Source: JBBDRV01 sp040905285
GTDB taxonomy: Bacteria > Bacteroidota > Rhodothermia > Balneolales > Balneolaceae
NCBI GenBank assembly: GCA_040905285.1
Contig: JBBDRV010000146.1
Span: 1 to 31,614, forward strand
DNA length: 31,614 bases
Direction of reading: 5' to 3'
This document shows, one piece after another, positions 8,166-16,673 of this stretch. Position 1 is the stretch's first letter, and each line of letters starts with the position of its first letter. The position numbers and the translations under genes are program-made. The notes under the pieces were generated by a model that was not told the DNA's origin, ran no database searches, and worked only from the letters and a program-made list of their open reading frames with translations.

Positions 8166-10199
8166 ATGAACAGAAAACTATTATTACTTGCACTCATCCC
8201 GTTATTTGCCCTCCTCACATATACCTGTGATACCACAGACTCTACAAACTTTTATATACTTTCTACAACGATCACACCTGAAGAAGGCGGTTCGGTCAGT
8301 CCCGAAGGGGGGGAGTTCGAAGAAGGAGCACAGGTTGAAATCTCGTCAGAAGCCTCCGAAGGCTGGAGATTCGTGGAATGGCAGGGAGATCTCAACGGAT
8401 CCGATCCGTCGGCGTCCGTTATTCTGGATAGTGATAAAAATATAACGGCCGTGTTTGTACGCCGGGAATATCCGCTCAACCTGGAAATCGAGGGAGAAGG
8501 CAGCGTAACCGAAGAGGTCGTGGAAGCGGCTGAAAAAGGAGAATTTGAACACGGCACCACGGTCCGGTTGACGGCTGAAGCAGATGACGGCTGGAGATTT
8601 GCAGAGTGGCGGGGAGATACCGGAGAGACGGGCGATGAGGAAACCCTTACGGACGCGGAGATAACCGTAACCGTTGAAGAGGAAAGAAATATAACGGCTG
8701 TTTTTGTACGCCGGGAATATCCGCTCAACATAGAGATAGAAGGAGAGGGCAGTGTAACGGAAGAGGTCGTGGAAGAAGCCGCGAAAGGGGATTTTGAACA
8801 CGGCACCACGGTCCGTCTGACAGCGGAAGCGGATGACGGCTGGAGGTTCATGGAGTGGCGCGGAGATACCGGAGAGGTGGATGAGGAAGCCCTTACGGAC
8901 GGGGAGATAACCGTAACCGTTGAAGAGGAAAGAAACATAACGGCTGTTTTTGAACAGGAGTTCACAGTGAACCTCAATACGGTCGGTTCGGGAGTTATCC
9001 GGACAGAACCCGAAAATGGCCCGTTCCTGTACGAAGATGATGTGACCCTTACGGCAGAAGGTGATGAAGGGTGGCGGTTTGATGTGTGGGAGGGAGATCT
9101 CACCGGAGTAGACAATCCTGCCACAATAGAAAGTATTGACGGGGATAAAGAGGTAACCGGGGTTTTTGTCCCGATCGTGCATCCGTTATGGGCTATGGGA
9201 TATAACAACAACGGGCAACTGGGCGACGGTAGCAATACGGACCAGGCCACACCGGTACAGGGGGGCCGCGGGTTTTTCGATGTAGATTACATTACCGGGG
9301 GAACCTGGCATACCCTGCTCGTCAAGCTTGACGGGACATTATTGGGCATGGGCTATAATAAAGGCGGCCAGCTGGGTGACGGCACGACAACGGACTATAA
9401 CACCCCGGTTGAAATAGACTCGGACGTGGTGACTGCCTCGGCGGGTGAGTACCACAGTCTGTATTTGAAATCAGGCGGGGTCCTGATGGGTATGGGCAGG
9501 AACACGTCCGGCCAGCTGGCCGACGGGGATACGTCAGCTGTATTTCTGAATCCGATCCAGATTGAGACCGGCGTATCCGCGGTGGCAGCCGGACTGCGGC
9601 ACACGTTGTACATTAAAACCGACGGCACGCTCTGGACAGTGGGCAGTAACGAGGGGGGACAGCTGGGCGACGGGACAACGGACTTTCGGACTGAACCGTA
9701 CCAGCTCGACACGGATGTGGAACAGATAGCAGCCGGGGGCGATCACAGCCTGTATGTAAAAACCGACGGATCACTCTGGGCTGTCGGCAGCAACCTGGAC
9801 GGACAGCTGGGTGACGGCACGAACACACAACGCCTGACACCGGTCCGGATTGCAGAGGATGTGGATCAGGTGGCAGCAGGCAGGCACCACAGCATGTTCA
9901 CAAAAACCGACGGCACACTCTGGATGACAGGTAATAATGCAAATGGACAGCTTGGAACCGGCGATACCAGCGATGTGAACACACCGGCACAGATTGATAC
10001 GGATGTCTCACGGATAGCAGGCGGGATACGTTTCAGCCTGTATCTCAAAACGGATGGCTCCCTTTACACAATGGGAGAAAACAGCAGGGGACAGCTGGGT
10101 GACGGCACAACAGACGACCGTTCGGAGCCCATGCAGGTCGCCAGCGATGTGATCCGCATAGCAGCCGGAGCACGGCACGCTTTGTATATCAAGGATTAG
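8166..10199 (+). CDS. Surface lipoprotein with InlB-like repeats and an RCC1-type propeller
   Basis: The chosen ATG (8166) is preceded by GAGAG at about 7 bases and gives 677 residues; in-frame ATGs at 8103 and 8145 would only lengthen the N-terminus. A hydrophobic signal ends in a somewhat unusual lipobox (LTYTC, Cys21). Four repeats of about 70-80 residues follow (to about residue 337), each with a GWRF-x2-W core and ending in a NITAVF-type strand: the InlB B-repeat/Flg_new_2 type. Then come seven RCC1-like blades marked by GQLGDG or close variants (as in NNGQLGDGSNT, LDGQLGDGTNT) and HSLYxKTDG strands, forming a likely closed seven-bladed propeller. The protein is probably exposed on the outer surface and is acidic. 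Repeats two and three are nearly identical at the DNA level. The binding partner is unknown. Confidence 0.88.
   Translation: MNRKLLLLALIPLFALLTYTCDTTDSTNFYILSTTITPEEGGSVSPEGGEFEEGAQVEISSEASEGWRFVEWQGDLNGSDPSASVILDSDKNITAVFVRREYPLNLEIEGEGSVTEEVVEAAEKGEFEHGTTVRLTAEADDGWRFAEWRGDTGETGDEETLTDAEITVTVEEERNITAVFVRREYPLNIEIEGEGSVTEEVVEEAAKGDFEHGTTVRLTAEADDGWRFMEWRGDTGEVDEEALTDGEITVTVEEERNITAVFEQEFTVNLNTVGSGVIRTEPENGPFLYEDDVTLTAEGDEGWRFDVWEGDLTGVDNPATIESIDGDKEVTGVFVPIVHPLWAMGYNNNGQLGDGSNTDQATPVQGGRGFFDVDYITGGTWHTLLVKLDGTLLGMGYNKGGQLGDGTTTDYNTPVEIDSDVVTASAGEYHSLYLKSGGVLMGMGRNTSGQLADGDTSAVFLNPIQIETGVSAVAAGLRHTLYIKTDGTLWTVGSNEGGQLGDGTTDFRTEPYQLDTDVEQIAAGGDHSLYVKTDGSLWAVGSNLDGQLGDGTNTQRLTPVRIAEDVDQVAAGRHHSMFTKTDGTLWMTGNNANGQLGTGDTSDVNTPAQIDTDVSRIAGGIRFSLYLKTDGSLYTMGENSRGQLGDGTTDDRSEPMQVASDVIRIAAGARHALYIKD
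8462..8951 (+). repeat. Recently duplicated InlB-type repeat units inside the lipoprotein gene
   Basis: Two in-frame units of about 240-250 bases, starting near 8462 and near 8710, share long identical stretches; for example both begin with CGCCGGGAATATCCGCTCAA. They encode InlB-like repeats two and three, which differ by short indels (ETGDEETLTD against EVDEEALTD). The first and fourth repeats are much more divergent. Confidence 0.8.
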
Positions 10200-10212
10200 A
10201 ATGGCATATCCG

Positions 10213-10256
10213 GATCAGAAAGGGCGGCGCCCTGATGATCAGGAAGGGGCGGTGCC
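10213..10256. repeat. Imperfect 24-bp tandem duplication
   Basis: GATCAGAAAGGGCGGCGCC (10213-10231) is followed by GATCAGGAAGGGGCGGTGCC (10237-10256), differing by two substitutions and one inserted base. It lies just after the lipoprotein stop codon. Confidence 0.65.
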
Positions 10257-10270
10257 AAAGAGGAGGGAGG

Positions 10271-10302
10271 CCGGTGTCAACGGGTGGGAAGTGTGGCACC
10301 GG
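10271..10302 (+). terminator. Weak hairpin after the lipoprotein gene
   Basis: CCGGTG (10271-10276) pairs with CACCGG (10297-10302) around a 20-base loop. There is no T-tract, so termination here is only a possibility. Confidence 0.25.
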
Positions 10303-10401
10303 TTATTGCGAATCACTGCTTTTTGATTGCAGTTCCGGTGCAAACCGTTTTATTTAATAGAAAGACTGTCAAAAAGAGAATCGTTTGCAAAAGAAAATGG
10401 A

Positions 10402-12144
10402 ATGAGCAGAATCAGGATAGATGAGATTCTGGAAAAGGATGTGCTGATTGTTGGTGCAGGAGCCGCCGGAGTGAGGACGGCGATTGAATTGCAAAAGAAT
10501 AATATATCCTGCCTCATAGTTTCCAGGCGCAGGTATGGTGATGCACATACGTGGCTTGCGGCAGGGGGTGTGAATGCATCCCTCGGATCCCTCGATCCTG
10601 AAGACCGGTGGCAAATACATGCGGCTGATACCCTCAGGGAGGGTCATTACCTGAATGATGCGGAGGCGGTTGCAATTGTTACAAGCCATGCTCCCGAGGT
10701 TGTAAAAGAGCTTCACGACTGGGGATGCCCCTTCAGTAAAACACCGGATGGACGTATTAACCAGCGATATTTCGGAGCCCAGTCGTTTCGCAGGACATGT
10801 TTTGCCGGTGACAGGACAGGCCGGGCCATTCTGGACACCCTGACAGGAAAGGCCCGGGAGAAGAAGATTCCTTACCGGGATAATATTGCGGTTATTAAAA
10901 TTCTGAAGCAGAATGGCCGTGTTTCAGGGGCACTGGCTTTAGACAGAACGGAAAATAAGGTCATATTCTACAAATCACCCGCAGTGGTACTTGCAACAGG
11001 AGGATATGCGGCCGTTTACAGCCGGTCCACCTCCAGGGCCGGTGAAAATCTCGGCGACGGCATATCCCTCGCTTTCGAGGCGGAAGCTGTCCTGATGGAT
11101 ATGGAAATGGTCCAGTTTCACCCGACTGCAATGGTTAAGCCCCCCGGCTACGAAGGAAGTCTTGTTACGGAAGCGGTCCGGGGGGAGGGGGGGAAACTGT
11201 TCAATAACAGAATGGAACGGTTTATAGAGAAATATTCTCCGGATAAAATGGAGCTGGACGCCCGGGATGTCGTGGCCAGGGCGATCATAACAGAAATCCG
11301 GGAGGGAAGAGGGACAAAGGAAAACGCGGTCTATCTCGATATTTCCGGAGAAAAGGCAGACTTTATAAAGGAAAGGCTGCCGGGCATGGTTGAAAAGTTC
11401 AGGGAAGTAGGCGTGGACATCACCCGGGAAGCGATAGAGGCGGCCCCTGCGAGCCACTATTCAATGGGGGGGCTGCAGGTTGACTTTGGCTCCGGCCGGA
11501 CAACGGTTGAGGGCCTGTTTGCTGCCGGAGAAGTGACGGCCGGCCTTCACGGGGCAAACCGCCTCGGAGGGAATTCGCTGGTGGAAACGCTGGTGTCCGG
11601 TAGAAATACCGGGAAATACATTGCAGATAACCTGAAAGGATTAAAGCAGCTCTTTGCTTCAGATAATGGTGAAGCAGAAGACGAGGCTGGAATGATCATG
11701 GAGGAAGACGGGTATGACCGGCCGGCGGATGCAATAAGAAAAATCAGGGATATAATGTGGGAACACGCAGGTATCATCCGCAATGGCGAAGGGCTGAAAA
11801 AGGGACTGCGGGAACTGGCCCGGTTGGCTGAAGAACTGAGGAGCGAAGCAAAACCACTCAGGGAGATCGGCCCCGGCGCAGTCGAAGAAAGTCTGGGTGT
11901 GAGAAATGTCCTCGGACTGTCGGAAATCATTCTGAAAAGTGCCCTGAAAAGGGAGGAATCCCGGGGTGCTCATTTTCGCGAAGATTTTCCGGACGAAAAT
12001 ACAGAGTGGCAAAAGAACATCCTTTGCAAGACGGATACAGAGGGAGGTGTCCTGTTAAGGACCCGGACTCCAAAATCAATTCCTGGAGAAATTAAAAAAG
12101 CACTTTCCGAGAACCACGAGATGGACTATCATCACCTGGAATAG
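10402..12144 (+). CDS. Stand-alone FAD-binding SdhA/FrdA-like flavoprotein
   Basis: The chosen ATG (MSRIRID, 10402) gives 580 residues; an in-frame start at 10327 would add 25 residues with no family resemblance. A dinucleotide-binding motif DVLIVGAGAAG lies at residues 13-23. AHTWLAAGGVNA contains His49, at the place where SdhA/FrdA bind FAD covalently and where L-aspartate oxidase normally lacks a His. Other active-site landmarks are FHPTAM, RGEGGKLF, DARDVVARAI, SHYSMGG and HGANRLGGNSL. The C-terminal helical domain has the expected succinate dehydrogenase/fumarate reductase form. No iron-sulfur or membrane-anchor subunit gene is adjacent. The substrate may be fumarate, succinate, aspartate or a related dicarboxylate. 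Confidence 0.85.
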   Translation: MSRIRIDEILEKDVLIVGAGAAGVRTAIELQKNNISCLIVSRRRYGDAHTWLAAGGVNASLGSLDPEDRWQIHAADTLREGHYLNDAEAVAIVTSHAPEVVKELHDWGCPFSKTPDGRINQRYFGAQSFRRTCFAGDRTGRAILDTLTGKAREKKIPYRDNIAVIKILKQNGRVSGALALDRTENKVIFYKSPAVVLATGGYAAVYSRSTSRAGENLGDGISLAFEAEAVLMDMEMVQFHPTAMVKPPGYEGSLVTEAVRGEGGKLFNNRMERFIEKYSPDKMELDARDVVARAIITEIREGRGTKENAVYLDISGEKADFIKERLPGMVEKFREVGVDITREAIEAAPASHYSMGGLQVDFGSGRTTVEGLFAAGEVTAGLHGANRLGGNSLVETLVSGRNTGKYIADNLKGLKQLFASDNGEAEDEAGMIMEEDGYDRPADAIRKIRDIMWEHAGIIRNGEGLKKGLRELARLAEELRSEAKPLREIGPGAVEESLGVRNVLGLSEIILKSALKREESRGAHFREDFPDENTEWQKNILCKTDTEGGVLLRTRTPKSIPGEIKKALSENHEMDYHHLE

Positions 12145-12169
12145 CCGGAGGCCGGTTGGAGGCTCCGGC
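12144..12169. terminator. Hairpin between convergent genes
   Basis: GCCGGAG (12144-12150) pairs perfectly with CTCCGGC (12163-12169) across a 12-base loop. It begins on the last base of the flavoprotein stop codon and lies between convergent genes. There is no T-tract. Confidence 0.4.
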
Positions 12170-12268
12170 AGATCACTCAAGCCGGTTAACCGTCCACAGC
12201 AGACCGTTGGCGTTTCATTACAGGTGTACAGAACCGGAAGATAAAATCACGAGACAAAAGAGCAATTA

Positions 12269-12739
12269 TTATCTGTTATCTGTGTTTCTTACGTAAGTGA
12301 TGTAGTCCGTGTTGACCGGATCGCCGCCGGCTTCCCTCACGGCCCGGGCTATCTGTCCCCGGTGATAACCGCCGTGTATCAGTACATGATTGAGTATATC
12401 CCTGACCGGAGTATGGAAGTTTACGCCTTTGCTGTTTTGATAATTCACATTATCGTCGAGTCCCTCTTCCGGGATCCGGGAAAAATAGGTTTCGTAAGAA
12501 GCCCTGTTTTCCCGGATCAGCATGGCGCATTTGTCCCACTCAAGGTCCGGCCAGAGAACCATTCCACCGGTATCTTTGCCGGTCAGTCGCTGTATCCAGA
12601 CTTTTTTGGAAGTGATCAGATGTGCAAACGTCTTTTTCGTTTTTTCATCTGTCACGGTCTGGCTGCGCAACAGGTCCAGGACCTGCCGGTTCACAACGTT
12701 ATCATAATTGAAAAGCCTGATAAAATGATTCCTGTTCAT
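12269..12739 (-). CDS. DinB/YfiT-like four-helix protein
   Basis: The 156-residue protein has the DinB-superfamily plan, with metal-ligand histidines at His40 (FAHLI), His122 and His126 (IHGGYHRGQIA). That HxxxHRGQ motif is the strongest marker. DinB-like proteins are predicted metal-dependent enzymes, some of them thiol transferases such as bacillithiol or mycothiol transferases, and are often stress-induced. The N-terminus MNRNHFIRLFNYDNVVNRQV begins directly in the first helix. The gene is convergent with the flavoprotein gene and is followed upstream by a non-coding gap of about 400 bases. The reaction is unknown. Confidence 0.88.
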   Translation of the reverse strand: MNRNHFIRLFNYDNVVNRQVLDLLRSQTVTDEKTKKTFAHLITSKKVWIQRLTGKDTGGMVLWPDLEWDKCAMLIRENRASYETYFSRIPEEGLDDNVNYQNSKGVNFHTPVRDILNHVLIHGGYHRGQIARAVREAGGDPVNTDYITYVRNTDNR

Positions 12740-13152
12740 AATAGCCTGTCAGATTGTTGTCTATTTTGGTTACCGGAATGCCGTACCGGGAATATCGGCG
12801 ACCGGTTAATTGAAGTTAATTATCAGGATAATGACTTGTGCCTGTTTATCGGAGAGGCTGCAGTCTCTGCAGTCTCTTCAGGTCCATAATAAATGCTGCA
12901 GATATTATATCCACCTATTCAATACACACGAAATAATGGCTGATCATTCTTTTCGGCGTCCCTCTTTTAGTCTCTTCAGGTGCCTCTCATAACCGGGCCG
13001 GGATGTCATTGGCGGATTATCAGGACAGGGAACAAAGGACCTCAAAAGTGCCTTTAAATAAAAGGTAGCCGGATCTTTGTACAGAAGCGGAGACCGGTTT
13101 CTGAATCAGAGTCAACAGTTCCAATCGAAGCATAACCAGAAAAGAGAGAATT
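12740..13152. other. 413-base gap between divergent genes
   Basis: It separates the DinB-like gene (minus) from the PfpI gene (plus). It holds a 9-bp tandem duplication of CTGCAGTCT (12858-12866 and 12867-12875) and a 13-base direct repeat AGTCTCTTCAGGT (12871-12883 and 12969-12981). No gene or known motif was recognised. Confidence 0.55.
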
Positions 13153-13716
13153 ATGAATGAGTTGAGAGACAGAAAAATAGCCATTCTTGCAACGAATGGA
13201 TTTGAAGAGGTTGAATTGGCCGATCCCCGGAAAGCCCTGGAAAAAGCGGGAGCTGAAGTACATCTCATAGCTCCTGAAAAAAGCACAATACGTGCCTGGG
13301 ACAGGAAGGACTGGAGTAAAGACTATAAGGTGGATGTATCTTTGGATGACGCGGACAGTTCAGAATATGACGGACTGTTTCTGCCGGGAGGCGTACTGAA
13401 TCCGGACAAGCTGAGAATGAATGGCCGGGCCGTCCGGTTTGTCAAAGAATTCCTGCACGCCGGCAAACCCATTGCGGCTATTTGCCACGGCCCGCAAATA
13501 CTGATTGAGACCAATGAACTGAAAGGCCGCCGGATGACGTCCTATCCGTCTGTTAAAACCGATCTGAAGAATGCCGGTGCGGAATGGGTAGACGAAGAAG
13601 TTGTGGTGGACCGGGGGCTTACCACAAGTCGGAAACCCGATGATATCCCCGCATTCAGCAAAAAAATAATTGAAGAATTCAGGGAAGGCGTGCATTCGGA
13701 AATGACGGCGAAATGA
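13153..13716 (+). CDS. DJ-1/PfpI family protein
   Basis: The 187-residue protein belongs to the class I glutamine-amidotransferase-like DJ-1/PfpI/YhbO group. The nucleophile elbow is AAICHGPQ, with Cys111 and His112, and the conserved Glu lies in GFEEVEL near residue 18. The length equals the PfpI/YhbO subfamily, whose members are reported as intracellular proteases or protein and glyoxal deglycases that protect against carbonyl stress. GAGAG lies about 5 bases before the ATG. It sits among other small stress-type genes (DinB-like, VOC, NAD epimerase). The exact activity is unresolved for most of the family. Confidence 0.9.
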   Translation: MNELRDRKIAILATNGFEEVELADPRKALEKAGAEVHLIAPEKSTIRAWDRKDWSKDYKVDVSLDDADSSEYDGLFLPGGVLNPDKLRMNGRAVRFVKEFLHAGKPIAAICHGPQILIETNELKGRRMTSYPSVKTDLKNAGAEWVDEEVVVDRGLTTSRKPDDIPAFSKKIIEEFREGVHSEMTAK

Positions 13717-13751
13717 TGCACAGCCGCGTAATCGACAGAAGAAACATTCAG

Positions 13752-13792
13752 CACTGCCTGCGTGAGGAAATATCACCTCATGTCAGGCAGTG
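13752..13792. terminator. Strong bidirectional hairpin between convergent genes
   Basis: CACTGCCTG (13752-13760) pairs with CAGGCAGTG (13784-13792), and an inner TGAGG/CCTCA stem lies within the loop. It stands between the convergent PfpI and VOC genes, so it can serve both strands. There is no T-tract on either side. Confidence 0.55.
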
Positions 13793-13820
13793 AGCTTGCG
13801 GAACGGGCGGGAAGGTTCAG

Positions 13821-14243
13821 TTACGCGTAATCGTAATTCACCATCCACTGAACGCCGAATTTGTCGGTACACATTCCGAAGTAGGCATTCCAGAATGTTT
13901 TGTCCAGGGGCATTTCGATTTTACCTCCTTCGGAGAGGGCATTGAATAGCTTTTCCGCTTCTTCTTCACTGTCGGCCTGGAGAGCAAGGGAGATGTTATT
14001 GCCGGAAACCGTGTCATGTCCTGCGGATTCAAGAACATCCGTCGCCATGAGGATATTCCCCTGCCCGAGAGGAAGTGAAATGTGCATAATCTTGTCTTGG
14101 TCATTTTCAGGAACGTTGTCCGCTTCAGGTGTATCTTTAAAGCGCTGCAACATAAGAAACTCTCCGCCAAAGACGGATTTATAGAAATTGAAAGCTTCTT
14201 CTGTGTTGCCGTTGAAGTTTAGATACGGATTCAGTGTTGCCAT
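13821..14243 (-). CDS. VOC superfamily protein, PhnB-like
   Basis: The 140-residue protein starts ATLNPYLNFNGNTEEAFNFY and has the PhnB-like signatures FYKSVFGGE and FWNAYFGMCTDKFGVQWMVN. This is the vicinal-oxygen-chelate fold of glyoxalase I, bleomycin resistance proteins and 3-demethylubiquinone-type PhnB proteins. Such proteins usually act as small cytoplasmic dimers. The metal ligands of true glyoxalases are not clearly kept, so no reaction is assigned. It lies downstream of the NAD epimerase on the same strand, with a hairpin between them. Confidence 0.88.
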   Translation of the reverse strand: MATLNPYLNFNGNTEEAFNFYKSVFGGEFLMLQRFKDTPEADNVPENDQDKIMHISLPLGQGNILMATDVLESAGHDTVSGNNISLALQADSEEEAEKLFNALSEGGKIEMPLDKTFWNAYFGMCTDKFGVQWMVNYDYA

Positions 14244-14326
14244 AGATCTGTTTCGGTTTTAGGTGATTAAAGACGGCCCCGTGTTAATTCAGGATTTTAA
14301 TACAGTCCACTGCAGCTGCAGGGGAA

Positions 14327-14352
14327 TACCCGGTGTTTGCGAATACCGGGTA
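14327..14352 (-). terminator. 8-bp inverted repeat downstream of the epimerase gene
   Basis: TACCCGGT (14327-14334) pairs perfectly with ACCGGGTA (14345-14352) around a 10-base loop. It lies between the epimerase stop (14511) and the VOC start (14243), so a terminator for the epimerase mRNA is plausible, though no T-tract follows. Confidence 0.4.
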
Positions 14353-14510
14353 CAGCTTTTACAGGATTGTCCTTTCCAGCGTTCAGCCGGATTACTCATC
14401 CGACAAATATTCAGCCAGCCGGTCAAAACTCTCTTCTCAGAAGCACCGGTACCGGCCGATCCACTCATCGATATCTTTCAGCCGATCCAGCTGGAGCCGC
14501 CGGGGAAATG

Positions 14511-15437
14511 TCAGTAATCTTCTTCAACAATCTGCCGGATCCCTTCCTTGTAGGGAGTCGGTCCAAAATCGAATCGTTCTTCAAATTTGTCGCTGTTAAA
14601 TACGTAATCCCTCTCGTATTGATAAATCATCTCCACGGTTTCTCTCATGACCGGCATAAACAGCCCGGTTGTCCGTACCAGGAATTTCGGTACTGTCCTG
14701 TACTTTGGTTCAACCTTCATCGTTCTTGCGATCAACTCTGTCCATCCTTTTCCGTCTGGCGGGGGGGTGGCTGTCGGAAGGTGCCATACCTGGTTGTAAG
14801 CATCCGGTGTATTTCCAAGCAGAGCCGTTCCTCTTCCGGCATCGGGTGTAAACGTGAATGAATGTTTATATGCTGCCGAACCAAGCCAGAGGGCTTTTTT
14901 GCCGTTGGCCAGATTATTGAGAACAGTCTCTGTGAGGATACTCGTCCCCCGGACAGAAGGCCCGTAATAGTCAGCACTTCGTGCAATCAGGGCTGTGAGA
15001 TTCCCGGCCTGAACTTCAGACAGAAGCATTTCAGCTATCTGCGCCCTCACTTTGCCTTTCTCCGATGGCGGGTTGACGGGTGTATGTTCATCCATGCCGT
15101 CCAGATAATCCGGATCATACATGTAGATGTTGTCGAAAAAAACAAGCTTTGTATCGTGCAGCATACAGGCATCGATGACATTTCGCATAATCGCAGGGCA
15201 GTTCTGCTTCCATACCCGCGTATCGTAGGGAATGCCGGCTGTCAAATAGGCAACAGATGACCCTTCAACTGCCCGACTGGTATCTTCCCGATTCGTCAGA
15301 TCCGCTGAGACCGTTTCGGTCCCCGGTCCGGCTTTTCCAGGATTCCGGCTTACAAGCCGTATGTCACCAGTGTATTTGTCCAACGATTTTGCCAGTTCGG
15401 TACCGACAGCCCCGCCGGAGCCCAGAATGGTTTGCAT
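14511..15437 (-). CDS. NAD-dependent epimerase/dehydratase family protein
   Basis: The 308-residue protein is an extended or atypical short-chain dehydrogenase. The nucleotide-binding motif ILGSGGAVGTELA is at the very N-terminus, an acidic residue in the SADLTNRED region fits adenine binding, and FFDNIYMYDPDYLDGM and ARSADYYGPSVRG are core elements of these folds. The usual YxxxK catalytic pair is not evident, which suits an atypical member acting as a reductase or non-catalytic NAD(P) sensor. A perfect 16-bp palindrome lies 30 bases upstream of the start. The substrate is unknown. Confidence 0.85.
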   Translation of the reverse strand: MQTILGSGGAVGTELAKSLDKYTGDIRLVSRNPGKAGPGTETVSADLTNREDTSRAVEGSSVAYLTAGIPYDTRVWKQNCPAIMRNVIDACMLHDTKLVFFDNIYMYDPDYLDGMDEHTPVNPPSEKGKVRAQIAEMLLSEVQAGNLTALIARSADYYGPSVRGTSILTETVLNNLANGKKALWLGSAAYKHSFTFTPDAGRGTALLGNTPDAYNQVWHLPTATPPPDGKGWTELIARTMKVEPKYRTVPKFLVRTTGLFMPVMRETVEMIYQYERDYVFNSDKFEERFDFGPTPYKEGIRQIVEEDY

Positions 15438-15466
15438 TTTTTCCTTGTCAGTTTTAAGATTTCATA

Positions 15467-15482
15467 CAACAGTTAACTGTTG
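15467..15482. promoter_or_regulatory. 16-bp perfect palindrome, candidate operator
   Basis: CAACAGTTAACTGTTG is a perfect palindrome whose near end lies 29 bases upstream of the epimerase ATG (minus strand). Size, symmetry and position suit a dimeric repressor site. No regulator gene is adjacent, so the partner is unknown. Confidence 0.4.
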
Positions 15483-15560
15483 ACCGTGATCAGTTGTCAG
15501 CACCTCAGTTGTCCTATTCCTCATCCTCCCCTGATCTTTTTGTCATTGTGCTCCAGAAGT

Positions 15561-16445
15561 TTAGCTGTCTTCTTCATCGGGAGAGACAGGAACAGTCAAA
15601 TCCATGCCAAGCTCATGGTTCAGTTTCCGGATGAAATAGGAAGCCAGTACAGGGGATTCCTCTTCGATGTTCTGATGAACGAAAAAATGAATGTTTCGCA
15701 GTCCCTGTCCGTGCCAGGAAGAGAGCCGGTCAACCCAGTCATCCAGGCGGCGGTAGTCGGACGGGTGATTGGCTCCCACAAAACGGATAAAGGCCTCGTT
15801 GTTCGTCAGCCGCATGTGTATCAGGTCTCTTCTGCCGGCTGTATCGACGATGATGTTGGCCACGTTGTGTTCTTCCAGAAGCCGGCCAAGCTCTCCGGCC
15901 ACCGACGGGTCCCTGAACCAGTCCGTGTGGCGAAGCTCTATTGCCAGAGCCAGATCGTCAGGCCACACCTCCAGAAACCCTGAAATCCTGTCCAGATGTT
16001 TTGGGGAAAAATTGTCACGCAGCTGAAGGAAAACCGTCCCCAGCTTATCCCTGAAATGGGCTATGCTGTCTAAAAAATAGTCCAACGGGCCGGCGATATC
16101 CGACAGCCATTTCCGATGGCTGATGTCGCTGTTTATTTTCGGGAAAAAACGAAAGTGCGGGGGTACTTTCGCGTACCATGCCTGTACCTGTTCCGGCCGG
16201 AAATTTCTGTAAAAAGTGGCATTGAGTTCAATGGCGTTGAACCGGCTTGCGTAATAAGCCAGTTCATCTTTTGTGCCGCGGGGATAGAACCCTTTCAGCT
16301 CCTGCCGGTTCCATTTGGCGCAGCCGACGTGAACCGACGGTTGTCCGGAGCGGGGATATCCCGACAAAAGCTGCGCCGTGTCGGGATGATCGTCCGGAAG
16401 GGAAAGTTCTGCTGGAAGTGGATTGTCAACACTGCCGAATTTCAT
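15561..16445 (-). CDS. DUF72 family protein (YecE-like)
   Basis: Starting at the ATG for MKFGSVDNPLP the protein has 294 residues; the open frame continues upstream to 16628, but that part has no family resemblance. GAGAG precedes this ATG at about 8 bases. DUF72 proteins adopt a TIM-barrel fold; the signatures seen are VGCAKWNRQELKGFYP, FNAIELNATFYRNF, FFPKINSDISH, and the late IRFVGANH and IHFFVHQNIEEESP motifs. The N-terminal 35 residues precede the usual start of the domain. The biochemical function of DUF72 is not established. The gene is divergent from the serpin. Confidence 0.88.
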   Translation of the reverse strand: MKFGSVDNPLPAELSLPDDHPDTAQLLSGYPRSGQPSVHVGCAKWNRQELKGFYPRGTKDELAYYASRFNAIELNATFYRNFRPEQVQAWYAKVPPHFRFFPKINSDISHRKWLSDIAGPLDYFLDSIAHFRDKLGTVFLQLRDNFSPKHLDRISGFLEVWPDDLALAIELRHTDWFRDPSVAGELGRLLEEHNVANIIVDTAGRRDLIHMRLTNNEAFIRFVGANHPSDYRRLDDWVDRLSSWHGQGLRNIHFFVHQNIEEESPVLASYFIRKLNHELGMDLTVPVSPDEEDS

Positions 16446-16499
16446 AAAAATATCTCTCTGTTCAATATGATTACATATCAAGATAATATTCTTTTCTAA

Positions 16500-16535
16500 A
16501 ATAGACGAGGATCTGCTTGAATAAACGAGGACCTG
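16500..16535. repeat. 20-bp tandem duplication between DUF72 and serpin genes
   Basis: AATAGACGAGGATCTG (16500-16515) is followed by AATAAACGAGGACCTG (16520-16535), matching at 14 of 16 positions. It lies in the divergent promoter region of the DUF72 and serpin genes, so a role as a repeated operator cannot be excluded. Confidence 0.65.
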
Positions 16536-16673
16536 ATCGGCTGACATCATCTTTTGCCGGAAAAATTTATCCCCACCACCTCTGGTACAGGCCGGCATTA
16601 TAAACCGGCATGTAGCATTTTCCGGCAATCAACCGTATAGCAAGTAGAGGAGTGTGCGTAGTCTAAAGCAGAA

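Noticed and set aside
8252..9250. Long minus-strand open frame of 332 codons (and another of 278 codons) opposite the lipoprotein gene
   Set aside because: Both are antisense reflections of the repetitive, biased coding sequence; products are Ser/Pro-rich with no family resemblance, while the plus-strand frame has clear domains.
16446..16628. Upstream extension of the DUF72 protein by 61 codons
   Set aside because: No family resemblance; the ATG at 16445 has a suitable GAGAG and fits the domain.
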